In this document: in pieces, positions 44,428 through 52,527 of the stretch
Position numbering within the stretch: the first letter of the stretch is position 1
Layout: each line of letters opens with the position of its first letter
Origin: Nocardia africana NBRC 100379
GTDB lineage: Bacteria > Actinomycetota > Actinomycetes > Mycobacteriales > Mycobacteriaceae
Assembly: GCF_001612635.1 (NCBI RefSeq)
Contig: NZ_BDAV01000014.1
Span: 296,302 to 360,301, forward strand
Direction: 5' to 3'
Length of the DNA stretch: 64,000 bases
The notes under the pieces: model-generated
The model's input: only the letters and a program-made list of their open reading frames with translations
Told to the model about the DNA's origin: nothing
Database searches by the model: none
Position numbers and translations under genes: made by a program

Positions 44428-45726
44428 ATGACCTCCGTTCTCCTGACCGCCACTCCTGTGCGCAGCCATGTCACACCCCTGCTGTCCGTCGCGGAGGCTC
44501 TCGTCGCCGCGGGTGACCGCGTGCGGTTCCTCACCGGTACCCGCTTCCGCGACGACGTCCTCGCCACCGGCGCCGACTTCCTGCCACTTCCGCCGGAGGC
44601 CGACTACGACGATCGCGATATCGATGCCGCCTTCCCCGGCCGTCGCGGGCTGTCGGGCCCCGCGGGGATTCGATACGACATGATCGAGATCTTCCTCCGC
44701 CCGGTGCCCGCCCAGCTGCGAGCGGTCCGGGAGGCCATCGCCGCCGAGTCCACGGATGCCGTTCTCGCCGAGTCGATGTTCGCCGCCGCCGCGGTGCTGA
44801 GCGGTATTCCGCGCGCGGAACGACCGTTGTTGGTCAACCTGGGGATTCTGCCTCTGGCGCTGAAGCATCCGGATGTCGCGCCGTTCGGTCTCGGGATCGC
44901 ACCGATGCCCGGACGGCTGGGACGTCTGCGCAACGCGATACTCACCCTCGGCGCCGAGAGGTTCGTGTTCGCTCCCGTCCAGCGCTTCGCGAACGAGATC
45001 GCGCGCGCCGAGACGGGGCGCGCACTGCCGCGCTTCTTCCTCGACTGGCCGGCCGGAGCCGACCACATCGTGCAGTTCACCGTCCCCGAATTCGAGTATC
45101 CCCGCCGCGGCTTGCCCGACACCGTGCATTTCGTCGGGCCGGTGGCCCGCTCGCGACCGTCTACGAGCCCGGTGCCGGAGTGGTGGGACGATCTCGCGGG
45201 CCGTCGCGTCGTGCACGTGACACAGGGCACGGTCGCCACCGGTGAATGGACGCTGGTCGAACCCACGGTGCGCGCACTCGCCGGCGACGACGTCATCGTC
45301 GTGGTCAGCACCGGCGGGCGACCGGTCGGCACGCTGCCGGGCGACCTGCCCGCCAATGTGCGTGTCGCCGAATTCCTGCCCTACGACCGGTTGCTGCCGC
45401 AGACCGACGTCTTCGTCACCAACGGGGGCTACGGCGGCGTGCACTACGCGCTCGAACACGGCGTGCCGATCGTGGTCGCGGGCCGCACCGAGGACAAGAC
45501 GGAGGTCAGCGCGCGGGTGGCCTGGTCCGGCGTCGGCATCGACCTGCGCACCGACAATCCCACGCCGGACGAGGTCGCCGCCGCGGTCCGCACGGTGCTG
45601 ACCGACGAACGTTATCGCCTGCGCGCCAAGGCGATCGGCGACTCGATCCGTCGATCACCCGGGCCAGGGGCCGTACACGAGATCGTCGCCGGCGCCGTGC
45701 GATCCGCCACTCAGCAGCGGGCATAA
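44428..45726 (+). CDS. UGT/MGT-type glycosyltransferase (GT1)
   Basis: A 432-residue GT-B enzyme that moves a sugar from a nucleotide donor to a small lipophilic acceptor. The N-terminus ATPVRSHVTPLLSVAEALVAAGDRVRFLTG is typical; RRVVHVTQGTVATGEW and the donor-binding VFVTNGGYGGVHYALEHGVPIVVAGRTEDK form the C-terminal domain. The latter differs from the usual THGGxxS by Asn-Gly-Gly-Tyr, so the acceptor-side His is replaced by Asn. Regulation by a divergent TetR suggests induction by the acceptor, for instance an antibiotic or other xenobiotic that is inactivated by glycosylation. That role is inference. Confidence 0.88.
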   Translation: MTSVLLTATPVRSHVTPLLSVAEALVAAGDRVRFLTGTRFRDDVLATGADFLPLPPEADYDDRDIDAAFPGRRGLSGPAGIRYDMIEIFLRPVPAQLRAVREAIAAESTDAVLAESMFAAAAVLSGIPRAERPLLVNLGILPLALKHPDVAPFGLGIAPMPGRLGRLRNAILTLGAERFVFAPVQRFANEIARAETGRALPRFFLDWPAGADHIVQFTVPEFEYPRRGLPDTVHFVGPVARSRPSTSPVPEWWDDLAGRRVVHVTQGTVATGEWTLVEPTVRALAGDDVIVVVSTGGRPVGTLPGDLPANVRVAEFLPYDRLLPQTDVFVTNGGYGGVHYALEHGVPIVVAGRTEDKTEVSARVAWSGVGIDLRTDNPTPDEVAAAVRTVLTDERYRLRAKAIGDSIRRSPGPGAVHEIVAGAVRSATQQRA

Positions 45727-46269
45727 ACATCGTCCGGTGATCAGATCGGGGGGCGGCGTTCGGGTTCGCGGGCCATAACGACCGCGCCGGCGAAGACCTG
45801 GTTGCGAGTCGTTGAGAGGCCGAAGCGGGATCCGGTCGGTCGCCACCCAGGCGTCCGGTGCATCGCAAACCGTTCGCGCGGCATCCTGTCGGCCCACGCT
45901 CGCTTTCCAAACCTCGTCTCCTGCTTCAGGAGTGCCGATCAGCGTCCGGTCGTGCGCACGCTGCGGGGCGCCGACGTCATCGACAGAGCGGCCTCGAGCA
46001 CCGCCGTCGATGGAGACGATCCGCTCACGACAAACCCACCGGCAGCTCGACACCTTTTCGATCACCACAGCCGGGATGATCAGCGCATCCAGCCATTTCC
46101 CCGGTGACACACCGGTCATCGCCAGGCATCACATTTCTCGGGTTGCCCCACACGGCCAGTTCTCTTCGACCACATCATCTTTCACTTCATCCGGCCTGCA
46201 TGTCCCACGGGCCGGACAATCCGTCGCGCCCGCATCGGGCCGCACCAGCCAACCCAACAAGGAGAAATC
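45727..46269. other. 543-base region without a recognised gene
   Basis: No gene, RNA or repeat is supported here. The region has open frames on both strands, but none shows a known family, a Shine-Dalgarno or consistent third-position GC bias. AAGGAG immediately before the oxidoreductase ATG is the only clear signal. A minus-strand frame between about 45,655 and 46,119 could be a decayed gene but I cannot name it. Confidence 0.4.
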
Positions 46270-47694
46270 ATGACCCTCCCGCACGATGCCCTCCACCGCG
46301 CGCACAGCAGCCCCGTCATCGACCGAAACGCCGAGTTACCGAACAACTTTCGTACCCTCGCCGACCTCGCGGCCGCCCTGACCGGCACCCTCGTTCGCCC
46401 CACCGATGCCGAATGGGATCAGGCCCGCGCCGCATGGCAACTGCTGGCCGATCAACGACCGATCGCCGTGGTGACCGCGGCGACGACCGACGACGTCGCA
46501 CTCACCGTCCGCGCCGCCGCCGCACTCGGACTGCGCGTCGCACCGCAATCCACCGGCCACAACGCCACCCCGCTGGGCGACCTCGCCCGCACGATCCTGC
46601 TGCGCACCGGCGCACTCGACCGGGTCGAGGTCGACGCCGCCGCACGCCTCGCGCACGTCCACGCCGGTGCTCGCTGCGCCGACCTCACCGCGGCCGCGGC
46701 ATCCGCCGGGCTCGTACCGATCGGCGGTTTCTCCGCCGACGTCGGCGTGGTCGGCCTCGTGCTGGGCGGCGGCCTGGGCTGGTTCGCCCGTTCACACGGC
46801 CCCGCCCGAGCCTCGGTCCTCGAGCTCGAACTCGTCACCGCCGACGGTGTGCTCCGGCGCGTCCGAGCAGGCGACGACCTGTTCGATTCGGCCCTCGCCG
46901 GCGCCGATATCGCCGTGATCACCGCCCTCACGCTGCGTCTGCACGCCATCGGTGACGTGGTCGCCGGCGCCCTGTTCTGGCCGGTCGAATCGACCCGCGA
47001 CATCTTCCACAGGTGGACGCGATGGACCGCGACGGTTCCGGAGACGGTGACCTCCGTGGCACGAGTACTGCGCTTCCCCGACGCACCCGACGTGCCGCCG
47101 ATGTTCGCCGGGCGGACGTTCGCGATCATCGAGGCCGTGGTGCAAGCCGACGCGGCCACGGCACACGATCTGCTGACTCCGCTGCGTGAATTGTCCCCTC
47201 TGGTCGACACATTCGATGTCGTCGCACCGTCGACGTTGGCCGGACTGCATATGGATCCGCCGGTTCCCGTCCCGGCGCTCGCTCACAGCGCGCTGCTCCG
47301 GACGCTCACCGCAGATGTGGTGGACGCGATCGTCGCAGCGGTGACCGACGGTCCCGCCGACACTCTCACCTCGGTCGAACTACGCCACCTCGGTGGCGCC
47401 CTCGACCGCACCGACACGAGCCCGACCCTCGGATCCGCGGCATTATTGTTCGCTGTCGCCGTAGCTCCCACCCCGGCCGCGGCCGAAGCGGCCACGACCG
47501 GCTTCCAGGCGCTGACCGATGCGGTCGCCGCCGTGCGCTCCGATCGCGACATCAGCAGCTTCACCGAGAGCGCCACGCCCCCGGAACGTCTGTTCGGCAG
47601 CGACCTGCCACTGCTGGTCGCCGCGAAGGACCGCTGGGACGCCGCGGACGTGATCCACGCCAACCATCCAGTGCGAGCTCCGTTCGCGGACTGA
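46270..47694 (+). CDS. FAD-linked (PCMH-type) oxidoreductase
   Basis: A 474-residue flavoprotein of the berberine-bridge/6-hydroxynicotine oxidase class. The FAD domain shows RPIAVVTAATTDDVALTVRAAAALGLRVAPQSTGHNATP, whose His is the usual site of covalent flavin attachment, and GGLGWFARSHGPARASVLELELVTADG. The usual RGGGGNFGVVTAL block is degenerate (SALAGADIAVITALTLRLH), and the C-terminal BBE segment is short. AAGGAG precedes the ATG. The natural substrate is unknown. It stands alone, convergent with a methyltransferase gene 14 nt away. Confidence 0.82.
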   Translation: MTLPHDALHRAHSSPVIDRNAELPNNFRTLADLAAALTGTLVRPTDAEWDQARAAWQLLADQRPIAVVTAATTDDVALTVRAAAALGLRVAPQSTGHNATPLGDLARTILLRTGALDRVEVDAAARLAHVHAGARCADLTAAAASAGLVPIGGFSADVGVVGLVLGGGLGWFARSHGPARASVLELELVTADGVLRRVRAGDDLFDSALAGADIAVITALTLRLHAIGDVVAGALFWPVESTRDIFHRWTRWTATVPETVTSVARVLRFPDAPDVPPMFAGRTFAIIEAVVQADAATAHDLLTPLRELSPLVDTFDVVAPSTLAGLHMDPPVPVPALAHSALLRTLTADVVDAIVAAVTDGPADTLTSVELRHLGGALDRTDTSPTLGSAALLFAVAVAPTPAAAEAATTGFQALTDAVAAVRSDRDISSFTESATPPERLFGSDLPLLVAAKDRWDAADVIHANHPVRAPFAD

Positions 47695-47708
47695 GGGTTT
47701 CGAGCGGA

Positions 47709-48227
47709 TCACACCGACAGTCCGTCACTCCCACCGCCCCGGCTGCCGGAGGGGTGCAGCCGGGGCACCCACGCCGGAACAGCGGCCCGGTATTTCTCGT
47801 ATTGCTCGCCATACCGCGCCGTCAGGGTCGGCTGTTCGTAGGTAACCACGAACAGAGCCGTCACCGCCCAGATCAGAGCAGCGTAGAGCAGCAGCGCAAT
47901 CTGGCCGAACAGCAGCGATTGGCCGGCGATGATCATGACGACACCGAGGTACATCGGATTTCGAACATAGCGATTGAATCCACTCACCACCAGCGTCTCG
48001 GTGGGCGCGATCGGCGCGGGTGTCCCTGCGGCACGGGCGAATTCGATGAACGCGCCGATCAGCGGGATCAGTCCCGCTCCGATCATCACGGCGCCCGCGA
48101 TCTGCACGGCGAGCCAGGTCTGATGGAACTCCCAGCGCGAGATCCACCACGGAATCAGACCCGCGACGGTGCCCGGGGCAGCGGCGAAGAAGACCAGAGT
48201 GCCGACGGCGGCATGGCGTTCAGGCAT
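47709..48227 (-). CDS. Isoprenylcysteine carboxylmethyltransferase-family membrane protein
   Basis: A 172-residue membrane protein of the ICMT/PEMT group, a SAM-dependent methyltransferase superfamily. Membrane segments surround the conserved GFNRYVRNPMYLGVVMIIAGQSLLFG and EQPTLTARYGEQYEKYRAAVPAWVPR, where the Arg-Asn-Pro-x-Tyr and the Glu-x-x-L-x-x-x-Y-G blocks hold the cofactor site. Bacterial members methylate varied substrates, so none is assigned. GAGGTGG precedes the ATG at 48227. It is divergent from a MarR gene and shares its operator region. Confidence 0.85.
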   Translation of the reverse strand: MPERHAAVGTLVFFAAAPGTVAGLIPWWISRWEFHQTWLAVQIAGAVMIGAGLIPLIGAFIEFARAAGTPAPIAPTETLVVSGFNRYVRNPMYLGVVMIIAGQSLLFGQIALLLYAALIWAVTALFVVTYEQPTLTARYGEQYEKYRAAVPAWVPRLHPSGSRGGGSDGLSV

Positions 48228-48252
48228 GACAACCACCTCATTACGCAGGATG

Positions 48253-48273
48253 CCTGCCTAAATTGTAGGCAGG
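48253..48273. promoter_or_regulatory. MarR operator: perfect 8-bp inverted repeat
   Basis: cctgccta (48253-48260) and taggcagg (48266-48273) are exact complements with the 5-nt spacer aattg. The site lies between the divergent ICMT-like and MarR genes, 26 nt from the first and 43 nt from the second. Confidence 0.7.
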
Positions 48274-48315
48274 TAACCTGCATACTGTCCAGGGGCATAT
48301 TCGGGAGGTGGGCCA

Positions 48316-48795
48316 GTGAATCAGCCGCTCGTCGCACTATTGCGCGGCATCAGCGCAGCCATCGTCAGCGAACTCGTGACGACACTGCACGCCGCCGGCT
48401 ATCCCGACATCACCGCCGCCCACCACCCGGTCTTCTACAACATGGACGCGGGCGGAACCCGCCTCACCACTCTGGCCGCCCGCGCCGGCATCACCCATCA
48501 ATCGATGGGCGAACTCGTCGCCGGCCTCATCGACTTGGGATACCTTGCGCGACAACCGGACCCGTCGGATCGTCGCGCCCGGCTGATCGTTCTCACCGAG
48601 AAGGGCACGCGCGCCGTCCGGGTCGCTCGCGCCGCCGTCTCCGACATCGACCGAGCGTGGTACGCCCGGCTGGAGGCCGCAGGGATTCAGGGTGATCTCC
48701 GGACCGCTCTCAGCGCCGCCCTTCGGGAAGCACAACAGAACTCCCAGACCACGGTCAGCTCCGCCGAGTACCGGGATCGTCGGGCGGATAAGTGA
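48316..48795 (+). CDS. MarR-family transcriptional regulator
   Basis: A 159-residue regulator: GGTRLTTLAARAGITHQSMGELVAGLIDLGYLARQPDPSDRRARLIVLTEKGTRAV contains the recognition helix and the DPSDRRAR wing. GGGAGG precedes the GTG at 48316. The last 41 bases overlap the convergent DUF2332 gene. A perfect inverted repeat upstream points to autoregulation and control of the divergent methyltransferase-like gene. Confidence 0.9.
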   Translation: MNQPLVALLRGISAAIVSELVTTLHAAGYPDITAAHHPVFYNMDAGGTRLTTLAARAGITHQSMGELVAGLIDLGYLARQPDPSDRRARLIVLTEKGTRAVRVARAAVSDIDRAWYARLEAAGIQGDLRTALSAALREAQQNSQTTVSSAEYRDRRADK

Positions 48796-49849
48796 AGGCC
48801 GGAATACCGTGGGGCATCGCGCGGGCGAGGATCACCGGCTCGCCCTTGCCGATCCGGACGGTGAGCCGGAACCCGTTGCGGTCGTCGGAGTTGTTCTGGG
48901 GTTCGAAAGCGACACAGGCGAATCCGGCGTCGGCGCGCGAGGCGGCGGCCAGTCGGTCCAGTTCGGCGGTGACCGCCCGCCATTCGTCCCTGCCGACGTA
49001 TTGGCGCATCACCGAATGCCAGACGACGGTCAGCGTGCCGGGCTCCACGTCGATCCCGGCGAGGAAGTCGCGGGCGCCGGTCACGGCGATGTCGACCGGG
49101 ATCTTCTCGGCCAGGCGCAACGCTCCGTCGAGGCGGGCCGCACGTGCCTGCTGATCCGGCCAGACGTAGGCGCGCAATGCGAGTGCATCGCGCGGCGACA
49201 GCGGATCCAACGGCGTCGGATCGCACCCGCGCCGCTCGACGACCGTGAGCCGCGGATGGCGTCGCACGGCGCCGGCCAGCCACTCGGGGACCGGTCCGCG
49301 CCACGCGTCGGCGATCGTGACCGGTGAATCCCGCGGTCCCCAGCCGATATCGCCGCTGTCCCAACGGAAGTGGTCGGCACGCAGGTTGAGTCCGCCGCTC
49401 GCGCCCAATTCGAGCAACCGGATCGGCAGCGGCGCCGCATCGACCGCCGCGAGCAGTCCGGCCAGCAGCGGAACGGCCCGGCCGACCTCGTTGGTCTGTG
49501 GCGGACGAGTCAGCCAGTCGCGAATCCACTCGGCCCGATCGGTCACGACCCGCCGGAACGCAGCCCACGCGCCGGCGGGATCCTGGACGCGCACCGGCGC
49601 ACCCGAGCTGGGATAGAAGGGGGCGAGATCGGTTGCGGCGCCGGACAATACCAACGCGTGCACGCCGGCCAGCAAGCGCAGCGGCACCGCGGAATCGAAG
49701 TCGATGTGCTCGTAGCCCTCCAGAACCGCGGCGCAGGGTCCACGATCGGCGATATCGCGCGCGATGTCGCGCAGCAGGGAGCCGTACAGCGGTGAACCGA
49801 GTTTGTCGCAGGCCTTGGCCTGCAGCTCGAATTGCGATACCAGGTGCAT
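48755..49849 (-). CDS. DUF2332 domain-containing protein
   Basis: A 364-residue cytoplasmic protein of unknown function. LLELGASGGLNLRADHFRWD is the DUF2332 hallmark and resembles a SAM-binding loop, so a methyltransferase-like fold is possible. Other family-like parts are SPLYGSLLRDIARDIADRGPC, RRGCDPTPLDPLSPRDALALRAYVWPDQQAR and LTVVWHSVMRQYV. The ATG at 49849 is used; no clear Shine-Dalgarno is seen. It is divergent from the HTH-citrate synthase gene with a perfect palindrome in the 54-bp gap. Confidence 0.85.
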   Translation of the reverse strand: MHLVSQFELQAKACDKLGSPLYGSLLRDIARDIADRGPCAAVLEGYEHIDFDSAVPLRLLAGVHALVLSGAATDLAPFYPSSGAPVRVQDPAGAWAAFRRVVTDRAEWIRDWLTRPPQTNEVGRAVPLLAGLLAAVDAAPLPIRLLELGASGGLNLRADHFRWDSGDIGWGPRDSPVTIADAWRGPVPEWLAGAVRRHPRLTVVERRGCDPTPLDPLSPRDALALRAYVWPDQQARAARLDGALRLAEKIPVDIAVTGARDFLAGIDVEPGTLTVVWHSVMRQYVGRDEWRAVTAELDRLAAASRADAGFACVAFEPQNNSDDRNGFRLTVRIGKGEPVILARAMPHGIPAFTYPPDDPGTRRS

Positions 49850-49877
49850 GAGTGAACTGTGCGCCCCGTCCCCGCCG

Positions 49878-49897
49878 TAATCAATATTGATTATGGT
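49878..49897 (+). promoter_or_regulatory. Perfect 16-bp AT-rich palindrome overlapping a leaderless -10 box
   Basis: taatcaatattgatta (49878-49893) is its own reverse complement, striking in DNA of about 70% GC. Its last two bases overlap TATGGT (49892-49897), which lies 6 nt before the ATG of the HTH-citrate synthase gene at 49904. Binding there would block that promoter and probably the divergent DUF2332 promoter. Confidence 0.75.
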
Positions 49898-49903
49898 CAA
49901 CCC

Positions 49904-51088
49904 ATGGAGTGGATAGACACCGCCGAGGCCACCGAACGGCTCGGGGTGAAGCCCGCGACCCTCTACGCCTATGTCAGCCGGGGCGTGCTGAAACGCCGCT
50001 ACGACCCGGGCCGACGGCGCAGCCTGTTCGATCCGGCCGAGATCGAGAAGCTGGCCAGGCGGGGTAAACCGCGCCGCAAACCCGCGCCGACGGAGATCGA
50101 CATCGCCTCCCGCGTCACCACCCTGGGCATCGACCGGCCGTATTTCCGCGGTCGCGACGCCGTCGATCTGGCCACATCGCACACCTTCGAGGCCGTCGCC
50201 GAATGGTTGTGGGACGGCGACCTCACCGACAGCGGCCCCTGGGAATCCTCCGACAAAGCGGTGGCCGCAGCACGCGCCACGCAGGCCGGCCTGCCCGAGG
50301 GCCTGCTGCCGATCGACCGGCTGCAACTCATCGTGACCACCTTGGCCGTCGGTGATCCCTTGCGTTTCCACCGCGACCGCGCGACCGTCGTCACCATCGC
50401 CCGCGCCGTGATCGCCGGCATGATCGAGGCCCTCCCGCAGCTGTCCACCCCGGTCGGCCGATCCGCTGCCGCGATGCTCTGGTCCCGGCTGTCGGCCACC
50501 GAGCCTGCCGGCGACGACCAGTTGCACATCCTTTGCGCGGCAATGGTTCTGCTGGCCGATCACGAGCTGGCGTCCTCCACCTTCGCGGCCCGGATCGCGG
50601 CCTCGGCGCACGCCGACCCCTATGCGGTGGTCGGCTGCGGCCTGGCGGTGCTCGGCGGGCCGATGCACGGCGGCGCCTCGCTGGCGGTGGAGCGAATGCT
50701 CGCCGAAATCGCCGATCCCGGCGCCGTACCTCAGGCGCTGGACGAGCGTCTGCGCCGCGGTGAACGCATTCCCGGTGCCGGCCACGCCGTCTATCGATCC
50801 GGCGACGCGCGCGGCACGTATCTGGTGGACGCGATCCGCACACTCGTCCCGGATCATCCGACTCTCGTTGTGGCCGACGCGGTTTCAGCGGAACTGCAAC
50901 ATCGACGCTTGCCCGCGATCAACAGCGATTTCGGACTCGGCGTGCTCGCCACGGTGTTCGGCATGATTCCCGGCGCGGGCGAAATCATCTTCGCCGTCGC
51001 GCGAACGGCGGGCTGGCTGGCCCATGCGATGGAAGAGTACGAATCCGGAACCCTCATCCGCCCGCGCGCCGTCCCGCGACACCGATGA
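49904..51088 (+). CDS. Citrate synthase-family protein with N-terminal HTH domain
   Basis: A 394-residue fusion. Residues 1-55 are a MerR/excisionase-like HTH: DTAEATERLGVKPATLYAYVSRGVLKRR, then the wing-like YDPGRRRSLFDPAEIEKLARRG. From about 65 a citrate synthase domain follows with all three catalytic residues: His255 in GGPMHGGA, His294 in GAGHAVY and Asp342 in NSDFG; RTAGWLAHAMEEYES is the usual C-terminal block. It may condense acetyl-CoA or another acyl-CoA with an oxoacid, or sense such a ligand. A perfect palindrome abutting its leaderless promoter suggests autoregulation through the HTH. The ATG at 49904 is fixed by the -10 spacing. Confidence 0.88.
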   Translation: MEWIDTAEATERLGVKPATLYAYVSRGVLKRRYDPGRRRSLFDPAEIEKLARRGKPRRKPAPTEIDIASRVTTLGIDRPYFRGRDAVDLATSHTFEAVAEWLWDGDLTDSGPWESSDKAVAAARATQAGLPEGLLPIDRLQLIVTTLAVGDPLRFHRDRATVVTIARAVIAGMIEALPQLSTPVGRSAAAMLWSRLSATEPAGDDQLHILCAAMVLLADHELASSTFAARIAASAHADPYAVVGCGLAVLGGPMHGGASLAVERMLAEIADPGAVPQALDERLRRGERIPGAGHAVYRSGDARGTYLVDAIRTLVPDHPTLVVADAVSAELQHRRLPAINSDFGLGVLATVFGMIPGAGEIIFAVARTAGWLAHAMEEYESGTLIRPRAVPRHR

Positions 51089-51174
51089 CATCACGAACCG
51101 GCGATCGGACAGCCGTAGCGGCTAAGATTCGAGGACACCCCCGAAGCGGCGCAAGACATACAGGGAGGGCAGCG

Positions 51175-51513
51175 ATGCGAGAGGTCTTGGTCGCCGAGGT
51201 CCGGTCGGATGCACAGCCTCGGCGCAATCAGAAGGCGCGAGCGAGTGACAACTTCTCGTTCGCGACCGTGCCGCCGGAAGCCGAAGAACTGCTCTGGCGG
51301 ACCGGACCCGGCACCGAAGTGATCAAGTTCAGCGTGATGGTCGACGTCCGGGCCAACTACGACCAGCGCGTCCTCTCGAATATCGTTTCCGGCGGCAGGA
51401 CCCGCATGCCGCTGGAGCGAAAGTCGCTGTCCCGCCGCGGTTTCTACATCGCCGACCCGTCCGGCGCGACCCAGGAATTCGTCGTGCAGGTGTATGCCCT
51501 GCTCCCCGACTGA
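51175..51513 (+). CDS. Hypothetical protein, 112 residues
   Basis: I do not recognise a family. AGGGAGG lies 5-6 nt before the ATG at 51175, which supports translation. The protein is hydrophilic, basic in the first third (RSDAQPRRNQKARASDN) and has strand-like stretches such as EVIKFSVMVDVRANY and TQEFVVQVYALLPD. It has no signal peptide and no cysteine. It lies between the citrate synthase-like gene and a prolyl iminopeptidase gene that has its own promoter-like box inside the next 40 bases. Confidence 0.6.
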   Translation: MREVLVAEVRSDAQPRRNQKARASDNFSFATVPPEAEELLWRTGPGTEVIKFSVMVDVRANYDQRVLSNIVSGGRTRMPLERKSLSRRGFYIADPSGATQEFVVQVYALLPD

Positions 51514-51550
51514 GTCGCCGACGCCACATGTTCGGCTAACCTCGGCAATC

Positions 51551-52510
51551 GTGCCGACGCCCTTTCCCCCGATCGACCCGTACGCCGACGGCCTGCTGGA
51601 GGTCGGCCAAGGAAACCACGTGTACTGGTGCACCAGCGGCAATCCCGCTGGGCGGCCGGCGTTGGTGGTGCACGGCGGGCCGGGCAGCGGCAGCAGTCCG
51701 GGGCCGCGAAAGACGTTCGACCCGAACATCTTCCGGATCGTGCAGTTCGATCAGCGCGGTTGCGGTCGCAGCATTCCGAGTGCCGCCGACCCGGATACCG
51801 ACATGACGGTCAACACCACCGAGCACCTGATCGCGGATATGGAGCGGCTGCGCATCCATCTCGGAATCGACCGCTGGCTGCTGTACGGCGGATCATGGGG
51901 TTCGACGCTCATCCTCGCCTATGCCGAGCGGTACCCGGAGCGGGTCATCGGGATCGTGCTGGTCGGCGTCACCACCACCCGCCGCCGCGAGATCGATTGG
52001 CTGTACCGGGGTGTCGCGCCGCTATTGCCCGCGGAGTGGGAGCGATTCCGGGCCGTGCTGCCCGGCGACGGTGACCTGGTCGACGGTTACCGGCAGCTGC
52101 TGGAACACCCCGACCCGCAGGTGCGCCACCACGCCGCGATCGAGTGGTGCCGCTGGGAAGACGCGGTGATCGCACACGAATCCCTCGGCCGCCCAGGGCA
52201 ATACAGCGCCAAGCCGGACACCGCGATGCTCACCTTCGTGCGGATCTGCACGCACTACTTCGCGCACGCGGGGTGGCTCGACGACGGTGTGCTGCTGCGT
52301 GAGGCCGGCCGGCTGGCCGGGATCCCGGGCGATCTGATCCACGGCCGTCTCGACCTCAGCGCACCGCTGGAAACCGCCTGGGAACTCGCGAAAGTCTGGC
52401 CGGAGGCTCGCCTGCACGTCATCGACGACTCCGGCCACACCGGTAGCCCCGCCATGAGCGACGCGATCGCCCGCGCCATCGCCCGCTTCGCGCACCCCGA
52501 CGTCGGATAG
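51551..52510 (+). CDS. pip: Prolyl iminopeptidase (alpha/beta hydrolase)
   Basis: Removes N-terminal proline from peptides in the cytoplasm. The 319 residues show the oxyanion motif HGGPGSGSS, DQRGCGRS, the nucleophile Ser115 in GGSWGS, the acid in GRLDLS and His in DSGHTG, together with WCRWEDAVIAHES of the cap. This matches serine peptidase family S33. The GTG at 51551 follows TAACCT (51537-51542) by 8 nt, suggesting a leaderless transcript and ruling out the longer upstream frame. Confidence 0.92.
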   Translation: MPTPFPPIDPYADGLLEVGQGNHVYWCTSGNPAGRPALVVHGGPGSGSSPGPRKTFDPNIFRIVQFDQRGCGRSIPSAADPDTDMTVNTTEHLIADMERLRIHLGIDRWLLYGGSWGSTLILAYAERYPERVIGIVLVGVTTTRRREIDWLYRGVAPLLPAEWERFRAVLPGDGDLVDGYRQLLEHPDPQVRHHAAIEWCRWEDAVIAHESLGRPGQYSAKPDTAMLTFVRICTHYFAHAGWLDDGVLLREAGRLAGIPGDLIHGRLDLSAPLETAWELAKVWPEARLHVIDDSGHTGSPAMSDAIARAIARFAHPDVG

Positions 52511-52527
52511 ACCCGCTTTTCGGCGAC

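Noticed and set aside
45655..46119. Minus-strand open frame in the 543-base gap
   Set aside because: No family, ribosome site or consistent codon bias; listed only as part of an unexplained region.
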